Source of the DNA: Aspidapion aeneum
Lineage: Eukaryota > Arthropoda > Insecta > Coleoptera > Brentidae
Direction of reading: 5' to 3'
DNA: 64,000 bases
Assembly: GCA_963576565.1 (NCBI GenBank)
Contig: OY755042.1
Coordinates: 8,456,372 to 8,520,371, forward strand
Under the pieces are notes generated by a model. The model did no database searches and was not told the DNA's origin. It was given only the letters and a program-made list of their open reading frames with translations. Both the position numbers and the translations under genes were made by a program. This document shows, piece by piece, positions 1 through 12,900 of this stretch (position 1 is the first letter of the stretch; every line of letters starts with the position of its first letter).

Positions 1-312
1 TTAATTAAATAGTTTTTTCCCAATTTATATCAGAAAACTCGAAATACATTAACTTTTGTGAGAACACCCCATATAATATTGAAAAAAAATCAACTGTTTT
101 GGGAGAATGAAGGATGAGTTTCATGGAGGTCCATCAAATTGCTTTCAATGGAAGTGACAAAAAGAAAATTAAGAAATATGAACACTTATCTGATATGGAT
201 TTATCAAGTAGATGTTGGATAAAATTAGTTAAGTAAAAATTTAACTTGCATCATCTAAAAATCGATCGAAGGCTTGACACTTGAATGAACAACCAGAAGC
301 ATAATTTCTTAC

Positions 313-575
313 CTGTTTATAAATGGAACCTCTTGATTAACAATAGCCACCTTTAAACCTTTGGGATCCCCTCCAATTGCCAGGCAAAATAATATAACTT
401 GCATTATGGGCAAGCCAAATATAAATAACATTACTCCTACATTTCGCCACATTCTTAGAAAATTCTTAATGAGTAAGGCTTTGATTTTTCCTGTTGTGGT
501 CCAGTCTGAACAATTAGTACAATCCTGGCAAGTTTCTACGAAACCACTTTTTGTTGTCCTACCTCTTCCACCAGG
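313..575 (-). CDS. ABC transporter coding exon 6 (first membrane helix)
   Basis: A 263-base exon encoding residues 343-429 and two bases more. It has a cysteine-rich stretch ([12 protein letters not shown]), then [16 protein letters not shown] and a membrane segment of about 23 residues ([20 protein letters not shown]). [15 protein letters not shown] begins the extracellular part. The acceptor is TTTTTTTAG|CCTGG and the donor AACAG|GTAAGA. The next exon lies beyond the window edge. Confidence 0.92.
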
Positions 576-906
576 CTAAAAAAACAACGAAATTTCTTTA
601 AAATTACAAAAACTATTAAATGTATAGTAACCTCTCTCATGATTTTAAATTGAATAAAACTTCTTTATTTTCTACTAAATAAATTACAAATAGATGTAGT
701 TTTTTAAAATTAAATAAAAATTTTAAAAAATTGGAAATTTAAACAAAGTAGATCTTTAGTTCGTTTTTATCATTACAACCAACATATTTTAATAGCATTA
801 TTTCTCATCGCCAGAGTCTTGTTTTGAAAAACAAATTTGGGGAGCCACATCTGGGGGAGGCAAATATTCAAAAACAAGACAAAAACTAGTAAAACTAAGA
901 AAAGGA

Positions 907-950
<44 letters not shown>

Positions 951-3900
951 GAACATCGACGACAAAATGTATAAACTTGAGGAAGAGCTAACAAGAATAA
1001 AATAGGACATTGTAGGCTTGTCACAAACACATTAAAAATCAGAAAACTACCCAAACTACCATACCATAAAGGTCACAAAGCTAACAGCAACTTTATATAT
1101 TTTTTTAAATAACTTTTTGTAAAGGGTCATTCAATAAGTAAAGAGGCAAATTCTATATCTATAATTTTAAAACTATTCAATGAATGTGTACAATCTTTTC
1201 AGGGGTGTTAGTTGGCAACCTAACTCTGATCAGCTGTTTCATCATTTTATGTCAACATAACCTCAAAATTTTCAATTCACCATGGCAAGTCCACTAGAAG
1301 ATTGCACCTTAGAAGAGCACCGCTCAGTCATTAGCTGGCCATACACACAGAGGTTGATCCGCCGGTTTGGAACGGCGCAGTTCAAACTGACGGATTTGTC
1401 TTTCAATAGGTGGCCATACACACACAGGTTGATCCGTCGGTTTGGATCGGCACAGATAAATCTGACCGTTTTGTCTGCAACGGTTTAAAACTGCTGCAGT
1501 CCACTAACACAAAAAAAATCTTTCGAATCGATCCTTCATATCGGTCTGTGGCAGACATAACTGCGCGTTAGTGGGCGAAAACTCAAGATTTATCTGCCGG
1601 TTCAACCCAAACTATGGAATTTCGTCAAGTCGAAAGTTTTATGCGGCATGGTATTTTAAGCATAGTGTATGTAAAATGTTTTGTGCTAAAAAGAAGCAGG
1701 CTCTGTGTATGGGAATGATTATTAATATGAAAATAATGCACAGTGGTGTAAAAAAGAGACGTTCGAAGTGGGTTAAGAGTTATTTGCTTAAGAGGAAACT
1801 ATTTAGCCATGACCTTCTATTAAAAGAGTTAAGAGAAAATGATCCAGACGATTTTAAAAATTATTTAAGAATGGATATTAACACGTATGACCTTTTATTA
1901 AATTTGGTAAGAGAGGATCTTACGAAACAAGATACCCAAATGAGAGATGCCATTGGACCAGAACAGCGATTAGATGCTGCCCTTTGTTTCCTTGCCACGG
2001 GAAAATCATATGAAGATCTGAAATTTTCAGTGGGAATTTCTGCACAGGCTCTTGGTTATATCATTCCGGAAACATGTGCCATAATATTGAACTAATAAAT
2101 TAAAATATGACCGGTATGTTATTCCTGGCACAGTGCAAACCGACAGACAAGTCTGCGCCGGTTAAAATATCGAGCGCGGCACCCACAAGTTTCGCCCGCC
2201 GGTCTGAACTCACAGATAAATCTATACCGGCTATAACTGGCGCGTGGAATGCCCACTAATTGAAAGACAAATCCGCCAGTTTGAACCACGCCGTTCCAAA
2301 CCGGCGGATCAACCTCTGTGTGTATGGCCAGCTAATTAGTGGACATTCTACGCGCCAGTTGGAGCCGGTACAGATTTATCTGTGAGTTCAGACCGGCGGC
2401 GGGCGAAACTTGTGGGTTCCGCGCTCGATACTTTAACCGGCGCAGACTTGTCTGTCGGTTTACACTGTGCCAGGGATAACAGACCGTTCATATAGTCTCT
2501 CTTTAATTTATTGAATATTATGGCACATGTTTCCGGAATGATATAACCTGTGCCTGTGCAGATATTCCCACTGAAAATTTCAGATCTTCATATGATCTTT
2601 CCGTGGCAAGGAAACGAAGGACAGAATTTAATCGCCGTTCTGGTCCAATGGCATCTCTCATTTGGGTATCTTGTTTCGTAAGATCCTCTCTTACCAAATT
2701 TAATAAAAGGTCATACATGTTAATATCCATTTTTAAATAATTTTTAAAATCGTCTGGATCATTTTCTCTTAACTCTTGTAATAGAACGTCATGGCTAAAT
2801 AGTTTCCTCTTAAGCAAATAACTTTTAACCCACTTAGAACGTATCTTTTTTACACCACTATGCATTATTTCCATATTAATAATCATTCCCATACACAGAG
2901 CCTGCTTCTTATTAGCACGAAACATTTTACATACACTATGCTTAAAATACCGTGCCGCATAAAACTTTCGACTTGACGAAATTCCACAGTTTTGGTTTAA
3001 CCGGCAGATAAATCTTGAGTTCTCGCCCACTAACACACGGTTATGTCTGCCACAGACCGATATGAAGGATCGATTCGAAAGATTTTTTTTGTGTTAGTGG
3101 TCTGCAGCAGTTTTAAACCGTTGCGGACAAAACGGTCAGACTTATCTCTGCCGTTCCAAACCGACGGATCAACCTCTGTGTGTATGGCCAACTATTAGAT
3201 TATTAGAAGGAGAAAACCAAGTGAATTTTTTTCTAAAATGTTGATACAGTACGATAAAAGTTGTAAGAACCGTGCGAAATTTTACAAGTGGGTTGATCGG
3301 TTTAAAAGTGGCCGAACAAATGTACGTGATGAACCCCGATTCAACCTTCCGCCGGTAAAGCGATGCTGACCATCTTTTGGGACTCACAGGGTCCAGTATA
3401 TTGCGATTTCCTTGAAGATCAGCGAACTGTCAATAGCCAATACTAGTCTGAGATGCTAAAACACAAAGCTAGGCAAGCAATCAGGAGCAAACGCCGTGGA
3501 CTCTTGTCAAAAGGAAGGAGTCATTCTTCAGCACGATAACGCCCGTCCTCATACAGCCCAGCTGACCCGTGATAAGCTTCAAGAATTGGGTTGGGAGGTC
3601 TTACCTCATCCTGCCTACAGTCCCGACCTCATTTGTCTCTTTACTTATTTAATAACCCTTATTTAGCGATTTGACATTACGTCTGTCTATATGTCTGTAT
3701 ACAGACCTTCTGCAATAAGAAAAGGAGTATTTTAAAAATTTATGATATTTTTGATTATATTATAATTAACAAAATTAGTCTATGAAATATTTCGGGTTAT
3801 TAACCTAAAATTCTTTACAGATCTGTTTTTGTTTAAATTTCTTAAAGCTTGTCAAGCTTTTGCTATTTTTAAAAACAAAATACATTTTGTTGCACGTTTA

Positions 3901-6900
3901 TAAAAAAGTTTTATTTAATACTCACGTCCAAATGACCATTACTGTCTGAAACTAATACTTCTTTGCTTGCATGGTAGTTAAGTCCAACAACTCCGTCATC
4001 ACTAGTAACTGAATCTTTTTTGTTCCAATTTAAACTAGTACTAATATTATTACTTATGCTAAGGTCCTTTTGGTTTTGTTGAATTTGTTGTACTTCGCCC
4101 CCACTTCCGATTTGTGCCTGTTTTCTTGATAATTTAAGAAACACTTCTTCTAGCGATGTGCAACCGTAAATAGTAAGCAAAACACTTGGTGCTTCTTCGG
4201 CTAGAAGTTTGCCGCTTCTCATTAAGCCAATCTAAAAAAAAAACGAAACATTTTTATTTTTGAAAATGCAGTTTTGACGACGATCAAGGTGCATGTTGAT
4301 ATCCTAATTAGTCTAGTACCCAATATTTTAAAACTTACTTTTTAAAAGAACCTTAATATTATTAAGGTTGTCAAATCTTGTAAATTACTATTATTCTTTA
4401 GTAAAGAGTGGTAATTCCTTTAAAAGCATGATCCAGGATTTTTCTTATATAAATATGGCAAAAAAACATATTGTTCTGCACAAGAATACTACCACAAAGA
4501 AACGTTTCTTTGTGATACTACACAGGGCCGCGATAAGGTAAATTAGGGCTCTAGGCACTTTTTTGCAGCCCCTTACCACCAATAAAAATTCAACATTTTT
4601 GTATCAACTTTTATAATATTTTTATAACATTTTTATTTAAAAAAAAAACATCAAAAACAAATATATCATTAAATAAGCGATTCGATAATTCTAAATTAAA
4701 AATATTAATTAAAAAAATATTTAAAAGGGTTTCTTCATTAATTTTCCTTTATTATTTTTTTAAAATAATTTCGTCAAAATTTATATTGTTTTTTTTATTT
4801 GTCAAACACACTGTGTTTATTGTATTACAATCTAGTCAGTAAGACTAATTAGCAATTTCGTTTTAACTTAATTTACTAGAAAAGTCAGATTTAAACTTAG
4901 GGTTCACTCAACAGTTCTCCCCGCTTTCTTTAGTCTGTAACTCACAATTGTGTTTATAGCATTAGTTTGTTTTATGTGTAATTCACTTAGTTTACTAGCT
5001 CAAACGGCTTCACTCTTTTTAGTCTTCGAACTAGCATAGTATTGTCTAGAAGCTGAATTGCTTCCACATTCACATGCCGATGGAGTCTATCTTCATGGCT
5101 TTTTGCGTACTTTTTTATAGTCTCTGCTACAGTTTCGATTTTTAGATCTCGATGAAGGTCACTATTTCGAACGTACCAAGGTGCATTCACAATGTTTCTT
5201 AATACTTTATTTTTAAATCTCTGTAAAACTAGAATGTTACTCTCTTTAGCACAACTCCATAGTTGAATACCATATGTCCATACTGGTTTCAGTAATTGTC
5301 TATAAAGCAGTAACTTATTATGAATTGTTAAATTGGACTTCCTTCCAATTAGCCAGTTCATTTTTCTATACCTTATCTCAAGTTCTTCTTTTTTTTCTTA
5401 ACATGTGCTTTCCAGTGCAATTTGGCATCAAGTGTCATACCTAGATATTTTGCCTGATTTGAATATGGTACGGGAATGTTGTTAATTGTAATTTGTATGT
5501 GATTTATATTTTTGTTTGTAAAATCAACATGAATTGATTTGGTCTCATTTATATTGTTTGACAGCTTTAAAAATGAAGTATTGGCAACCAGAATTGATAA
5601 GAAAATTTTACACGTGATGTCGAAATTGGAAAATATTTATTTTAGTCCATTTTCTCTTAACACACAGCTAATAAATATCTAATTTCGCTTTTTCTGAAAT
5701 TAAAACAAAACTCGTTTTTAATTCTAAATTTACAAAATTCAAGAAAATTTTTGAAAACTTTCCGAAGCTTATTGTATACTACATATTTTTTAAGACATTC
5801 TTTCACCATTCCTAGAATATCATATCTTTTACGTTATGCGTCCTGCTGAAGGGTTTCTGCTAGTCTTAAAAATTTTGATTTTCTATTAAAACAATCTTGA
5901 GAAACCATATTGAGGTTTCAAAACTTCTTTCATATCTTTTACCACAACAAATTTTAGAAATTAATAATAACTTATACGAAGAAACACACTTGTTTTCTAA
6001 ATCAATAATCAATACTTCAGATACATCTAAATTATCTTCACAAAAAGATTTTGATATAAAATTTTCTCAAACATTTTTAAATAAACTTTTGGATACTTAA
6101 ACATCTTTAAAAGACAAGGCTAGACTTCTAGCTTTACAGGAACCCGAGAGCTGCTTCTGGCATTCATGCTTTACCTCCATCTTCTTTGGGTAACCTTTTA
6201 GGCAATTCGTCCTTCCGCTTGTGACATTAAAAAGGGGTGAGGATTTAATGTGGGATGCTTCATGTAGGGATACCCTTGCGGATTCCTGCATAAATAATTT
6301 GTAACTTTGTAAATTTGTTTGAAACTTTTATTGTTGAGACCTTGGGCACGTAGGGAGAGAAAGCTAAAAACTTGATCGATGAGATAAATAAAAAAGTTAA
6401 GCGTCAAAAAGTTCGTAGCGTCCCAACGGGTAAGCTTTGCCATTCAACGGAGAAATGCGGCTTCCGTTTTGGGAACCATTAAGCCTACAGCAATTTTCTT
6501 TAGTTTTATTTTTATAATTTATATTTTTCACCTCAAAAAATAATCAGCCATACAAATTTAAATTGTGGCACCTTCCGCCGACTCAACGCGGGTGCACAAG
6601 GACATGCGCTGAAATCAACACATTCGATCAAGCGACCAAACAAGTGAACGTGTGAAAAATACTCTGCCAATCTATGGGCACCTAAGCTCACACTAGGTAC
6701 TATAGTTATAGTGTGAGCTAATATAATCAAAAACTGAAATATATTTTATTCAACTCCAGACTCAATTACCTTTCGTTTGATACCACACAAGCCATGTTTT
6801 GACTTAAACTCATTTTTTTTTAATCTACCCCCCACCCTTTTGAAAAAACTAAAATGTATTTTGTTTAACTCCAGACTCAATTACCTTTCGTTTGATATGA

Positions 6901-9900
6901 CACACGCCATATTTTCACTTAAACTCTAATTTTTGACATCTACCCCCACCCTTTTTTAAAAAATAAACTAAAATTCATTTTTTTTAACTCCAGACTTAAT
7001 TACCTTTCGTTTGATATCACACACGCCATATTTTCACAGAAACTCTAATTTTTGGAATCTACCCCCACCCTTTTATTTGGCTTGCGTTCGGTGGATTTTG
7101 TTCATTTTTAAATGGGACCATCACGGCCCAAGACCCAACTTAGGTACCAAATTTCATTAAAATCGGACAAGCGGTTTTTGAGTTATGCGGGTTGGTCGTT
7201 ACAGACAGACATACAGACAGACAGACATACAGACAGACAGACAGACAGCAAAACAAAAAAGTTTCAAAATCATCTGAAACGCAAAGATATATAAAAATTT
7301 TTGAAATCGGAGCAACTTTTTTTTTCTTGAAAAAATTAGGATCACCATAGCTCACACTACTTATAGTAGTAGTGTGAGCTAATAATTATCTTCTTTCAAA
7401 GACCTAAATTTTGGGCTGCTTCATTCTTTGCAAACGGCGCACAGTTAGCATAGGCAAATTTCCACGTATGTGTGGATGTTGAATTTATTAATATCTCGGA
7501 ATAACCGTTCTGTTGTAAGTCCTTTTTAATGTTAATTTCTGTGGTTAATTCTTCATTATTACTACAAATATTTACGGCTTTTAAACTTCTTATAACTCCT
7601 TGTTTATTAGCAACAGAATGGTTAGACTTAAAATTTAGGTACTGTCCGGTGTGTGTAGGTTTCCTATATACAGTGGTTTGAATGTTTCTGTTTAATCGTT
7701 TGACAAGAACATCAAAAAAAGGTAAGGCCGAATCTTTTTCAATTTCCATGGTGTATATGATTGTTGGTCGAATATCGTTTAGATGATTTGACTCTTGCTG
7801 TGTTGATCGTATGGTCCTCGAATCACTCCATGTAGATGTTTGCTACCACTGGCGAAAGAGACGAACCTATTGGAAGTCCATCATTTTGCGCGTAAAACTT
7901 ATCTTTCACTTGAAAGTAAGAGTAACGGAAACAGAGCTCCAACAGATCCATAACCCCCTTCACCAATAGCGTTGTTCTGTCGTGAAGTGATTTCAACTGA
8001 GACATTATCTCGTTATTTTCTCTTTTATCTCCTGCAGCTTTTAGCTCATGAACACACTGTTCAAATTGTGTTAGGAATGCACTCATTAATCCTTCTTCAA
8101 ACTTGAAGAAATCAACTTTTTTTTAACATAACCTGACTTGCTATGCCCTTTTTGGTGCATGTCTTTTCTAGAAACCCTAGAATCTCGTTGGCTGTCTGTT
8201 TTTCTTTGATTATATCCATCATGTTGTCTGTTGCACATTGTACTATGATGTTTCTGGCTTTGAGGTAATTTTCTATCTATTTCTTTTTGTTGTCTGAGTC
8301 TGTACTTCCGGAACACGGTTCCTAACTCACGCTAGCTTGTTCCAATGACAGTTTGACTCTATATTCCAGAATGGTTGTTTCCATTGAATGGTGCTACATT
8401 GATATTCAAATTTCCCGCCATTTTACATAGGATGATGTGCATTTAGTGTGAAGTAACTAACAGAATATTTCGTTTTAAGTGTTTAATCGGACATCTTGAG
8501 TACAACGTTACCAATCGGCCATCTAGTGACGTAACATTATACAAGGACTAATGTTTACTACGACAAAGAAACGCTTCGGGTCACTGTTAAGGCTAATAAA
8601 AAGGCAAGATTGAAGTATTGATCGAACAGGTGTTGTATGTATTACGTATGTAATGAATTGACAAGAATAACAATACGTAACTTTGTCCTCTATCAAGACT
8701 TTTTATCCTACTATAACACACTAAAAATATATTAATTATAACCTGTGTAAACATGCGCGGGGTTCTTTATTTTCAAAACCAAGCTTATGTACAACCAAAC
8801 CAACCTGAACATATCAACAAACATTTAGCAAAACCATTCGGCGAACGATTCACGGAATTAACTCCGCCCAACCGTGCCTTGTTGGCCGTTCGGCTTATTG
8901 CGCTTAGCGTTCGTCGAAATCTTCAGGGGCTCTATTCTCGTTCTTGAATGATATGATTATTCCCATCACATTCATTGACCAATAGTGGTCGTGTGTTCTG
9001 CGAGATGACTTATCTGGACCAATGATGTAGTCGCGAGCTTTTCAGTTAATGAATTTTACGCATTTAAATTGAAATCTATTCTCCTGCCCCCGAGCGACTA
9101 AATGTTTCTCGGTCGGATCGTAGAAAAAGCTTGCGCATCAGAGGTCTTTTTGCATAGCACGTGATGGCTCGGAGATTATTTAAAGCAAGCTATTGGCCAA
9201 AGCGTGTGATGGAAACCATCACATCCTGCGAGTACGAGAACAGCTATCCAAGAAGTACGAAGCTTTAGCCTTTTTTGCGAGCTTTTTATGCCTAATCGTG
9301 GATACTAGTCATCTCCTTTTCTTAATACATTTGTATAAGTATACCAGAAAATACTACCCATTTATCGGTCTGCCACCACTGCACTATCTATCCTGTAGTA
9401 TTGTCACAAAGGGCGCTTAACATAAAGTCAAACCAATATTACCCAAATAATTAAAAAGGAACTTAATAATTATTATTATTATATTCCAGAGCGGTACAGC
9501 GTGTCCCATTTTCGATGGGATTAAATGGGAAACTCGGTTATTATTAAAGATATCGATTTTCTGATTGCACCTTACTGTGGTCATTTTTTGAGCCCTTAAA
9601 AATGGTGTAATCACATTTTTGCTATACCCCCTAGTTTCGCTAATACAGGGAGTTTTTGAAAAAATTGCATTTTTAATAATCCCTTATATCTCGCTTATTT
9701 TACAAGATATTTTTATTCTGTAAAAACCTTTTTATAGCAACTTTTTTAGAGGAAAATAATGACGTTGTCAATTTTTTAAAATGTTGTTTAGTTTTTGAGA
9801 TATGGTATTTATCATAAAAAAATTAAATACGGACCTGTATTTATTTTATTACTATTTTGATTGGTTTCATGCTATTATTATTTTTTTAATTGATAAAACT

Positions 9901-12900
9901 TGAATATTTTTTTGATTTAAGGTTAAAAAAAATATTTAATATTTTAAAAAAAAATTTAGTTCGAACCTGGAAATTTCCAACGTAAATATAAATTAAAAAT
10001 TGCAAGACACACCAGTTGAACGATTTTTAGTTTATCTGTTTTGAGACGTTAATTAAAAGATTTATAAATAAAGTAAAAAACGTTATAAAGTTACAAAAAT
10101 AATATCATACTAATTATTTGATAGTAGCAAAGCAACTCATGAAAATCACTTTAACATGGAAAAACAAAAGTGTGGAACTGAGATTGTCATTTTACTTGTC
10201 AATTTTGGGAATAGCTCACTCAAAATTATTCTAAAATGGCCAGAAATCGACCATATTCAGATTTTAAAAAATGTGATATGTTTGACTGCTTTATTCAAGC
10301 AATAAAATCCCAATATTTAAACGGCAGAAATATTTTTATACAAAATGCGCTAAGAAAAATTACTCAATAATGCCAACAGTATCTTACACATAATGGCAAT
10401 CAGTTTGAACATTTATATCAATAAAGAAAAATTAGTTATTATTTTTTGTTTTTGTCGTAGACTTTGTTTCAAATAAATCTTTAAATTAACGTAAAACAAT
10501 TTTAATTTGCTAAGTATGAAAACAGTTAAACTAAAAATCATTCAACTAGCAGTTTGTAATTTATATTTCTGTTGGAAATTTCCAGGTTCGGACTAAATAT
10601 TTTTTTTAAATATTAAATATATTTTTTTTAACCTTAAAACAAAAAAATATTAAATTTTTATTATTTTGTTATACTAAGAGCATGAAACCAATCAAAATAG
10701 TAATAAAAAAAATCCAGGTCCATGTTTAATTTTTTTATGATAAATACAATATCTCAAAAACTGAACAATATTTAAAAAAATTGACAACGTCATTTTTTTC
10801 TTCTAAAAAAGTTGCTATAAAAAGGTTTTTACAGAATAAAAATATCTTTTAAAATAAGCGAGATATAAGGGATTATTAAAAATGCAATTTTTTCAAAAAC
10901 CTGTATTAGCGAAACTACGGGGTATAGCAAAAATCTGATTACACCATTTTTAAGGGCTCAAAAAATGAGCACGGTAAGGTGCAATCAGAAAATTGATATC
11001 TTTAATAATAACCGAGTTTCCCATTTAATCCTATCCAAAATGGGACACGCTGTACAGGTAGAATATTTTCTTGTACAGTGTGGTATGCTCTTTCTCATTT
11101 ATACAAATGCATTAAGAAAAGTAGAGGACTGCAACCACTAGTGGCGTATATAGGAAAAAAGTTTCCGGGTGGGCCCGAGAGAGTTTTAGGGGGGTTCGGA
11201 GGTGGGCGAGACCCCATGAGGCTGTATTTTATGCTATTATATGTTTTTATTCATGAAATATGTGGAAAATATCTAAAAAAATCTTAGCTTCGGGGAAGGG
11301 GGGGGGCGGCAAGCCCCCCCTTATATAAGCCACTGGTAACCACGATTAGGCAAAAAATGCTCGCAAAAAAGGCTTTATACTTACAGTGTGTGCCTGCCTT
11401 GCTTCCTCAATATAGTGGGTGGTGATGATCACTGTTTTGTTTCCATCTTTTGTTATTTGTACAAGGTGGTTCCATATACTTTGTCGAAGCAGAGGATCTA
11501 CACCTACAGTAGGCTCGTCAAGAATAAGAAGTTCAGGGTCATGCATTAGTGCAACGGCAAATGAAACTCTTCTTTGTTGACCACCACTATAAAATTAAAA
11601 AGATTTTAATTTTTATAGATAGGTAAATACTTTGTAGGAAAATATTAATATTTTGCAATTATACTTAGCAAACTATTTGCAGTAAACTGGATTATTTATA
11701 TTATCTTAATTAATCAACAATCGGTAATATTTTAAAATATAGAAAATACAGAGTTTGCCGCAATAATTTTTCGTCAATCATATCGTAAGAACAATATTGT
11801 AAATTAAACCGATTCGCTTTCATATATTTAAATCTTAATCCTAAAGATGTGTTGAGAGCGGCCGCTACCTTTGCAAACATATTTTATTTCTTGCGTTTTG
11901 AAATAAACGCCTGCTTATCAGTGTTGGGATATTTTATTTATATTTATTCTTAGTAAAATACGACGCAAGTGCTACTACTTGTGACGCCATGAATATTTGT
12001 ACGCTAATACAAAATAGTATATTATGTATCAAGTGATAAAAGTTGCACTTTTTATCCAGAAACGATACTTTTATCACATTCACAAGATATTTTTTGCTGT
12101 TTTGGACTATTTTTTCCCGAGATTTTTCTCACATAGCTCTAACTAATTATTATACTGACCCTGACTATGTTAGATTCTGAAACTTGTTTACAATATAAAC
12201 ATTTTATATACCATGTCCAACCTTACAACCCCAAGTCTTCGTTATTTAACTATTACCGATCTAACGGAGTTATTTCGATTCGAGTCGTTGAAGATTACAC
12301 GAACTTACCTAAGCAAGGCCAACACAAAAATAGAGGCCACGACCCTGAAAAAATCAGCTGTTCTCCCGGGGCTGAATTTTACATTGGGTCTTATGGGAGG
12401 TCAGACGTTTTTTTATGATATTTTCAAAATGGCACTACAGATTTCCGCAAAATTTCAGTGAAATATTCTCAGACACCATACCGATATTCCACCAAAGGTT
12501 TGTAAGGAAGCAACATGATTAAAAGGTTAAAATCTTCAAGATTTAGCATTCCTTATTTTGAATTCAAATTACCCGCCATGTACCACATGCCAACTGTTAT
12601 ATTTGACATGTATTTGACTTTGTCATATGTGATTGTCACATTCGCTTCTGCTTTAAACTTAATTTTTGTGTGAGCTAATGAAGCGGCTATGAAAAATTAG
12701 GGCTTACTATACTTTTAAAAAAAATTGTTCTGCCAGAATAAAGTAAAAACAATCTCAAAAACGGCTTTATTTAACAAAAAATCAAATATCCATGAACCAT
12801 CATTCCAACTTCAAAATTTTAAAGACAATCAGCTGTGTCGTAACGTGACCATCAAAAAAAAATCAGCCCCGGATGTGACGTCAACAAAGTGGAGGATCGT

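Larger units (their letters stand above)
1333..3193. mobile_element. PIF/Harbinger-derived palindromic insertion
   Basis: Inserted in the mariner ORF with a 3-bp duplication ATT (1330-1332 and 3194-3196). Ends are AGCTGGCCATACACAC on the left and AGTTGGCCATACACAC on the right (reverse complement). About 850 bp at 1411-2261 is repeated in inverse at 2334-3190. The 72-bp centre (2262-2333) is an inverted copy of 1333-1404. Each arm carries an N-terminal Harbinger nuclease fragment. Confidence 0.85.
1122..3660 (+). mobile_element. Decayed mariner element, interrupted
   Basis: Terminal repeats AAGGGTCATTCAATAAGTAA (left) and AAGGGTTATTAAATAAGTAA (right, reverse complement) bracket a mariner-type transposase. 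The ORF starts at 1282 ([17 protein letters not shown]), is cut at 1332 and resumes at 3197 ([11 protein letters not shown]). Further on come [36 protein letters not shown] and [11 protein letters not shown] near the catalytic core. Without the insert the element is only about 680 bp, half the usual 1.3 kb, so the middle of the transposase is missing and the reading frame is broken. It lies in an ABC gene intron. Confidence 0.88.

Noticed and set aside
798..1010. 70-codon minus-strand frame with a YIYIYI stretch
   Set aside because: It translates an (AT)n microsatellite.
7140..7355. 71-codon frame rich in CLSVCLSV
   Set aside because: It is the translation of the (CAGA)n tract inside a repeat element.
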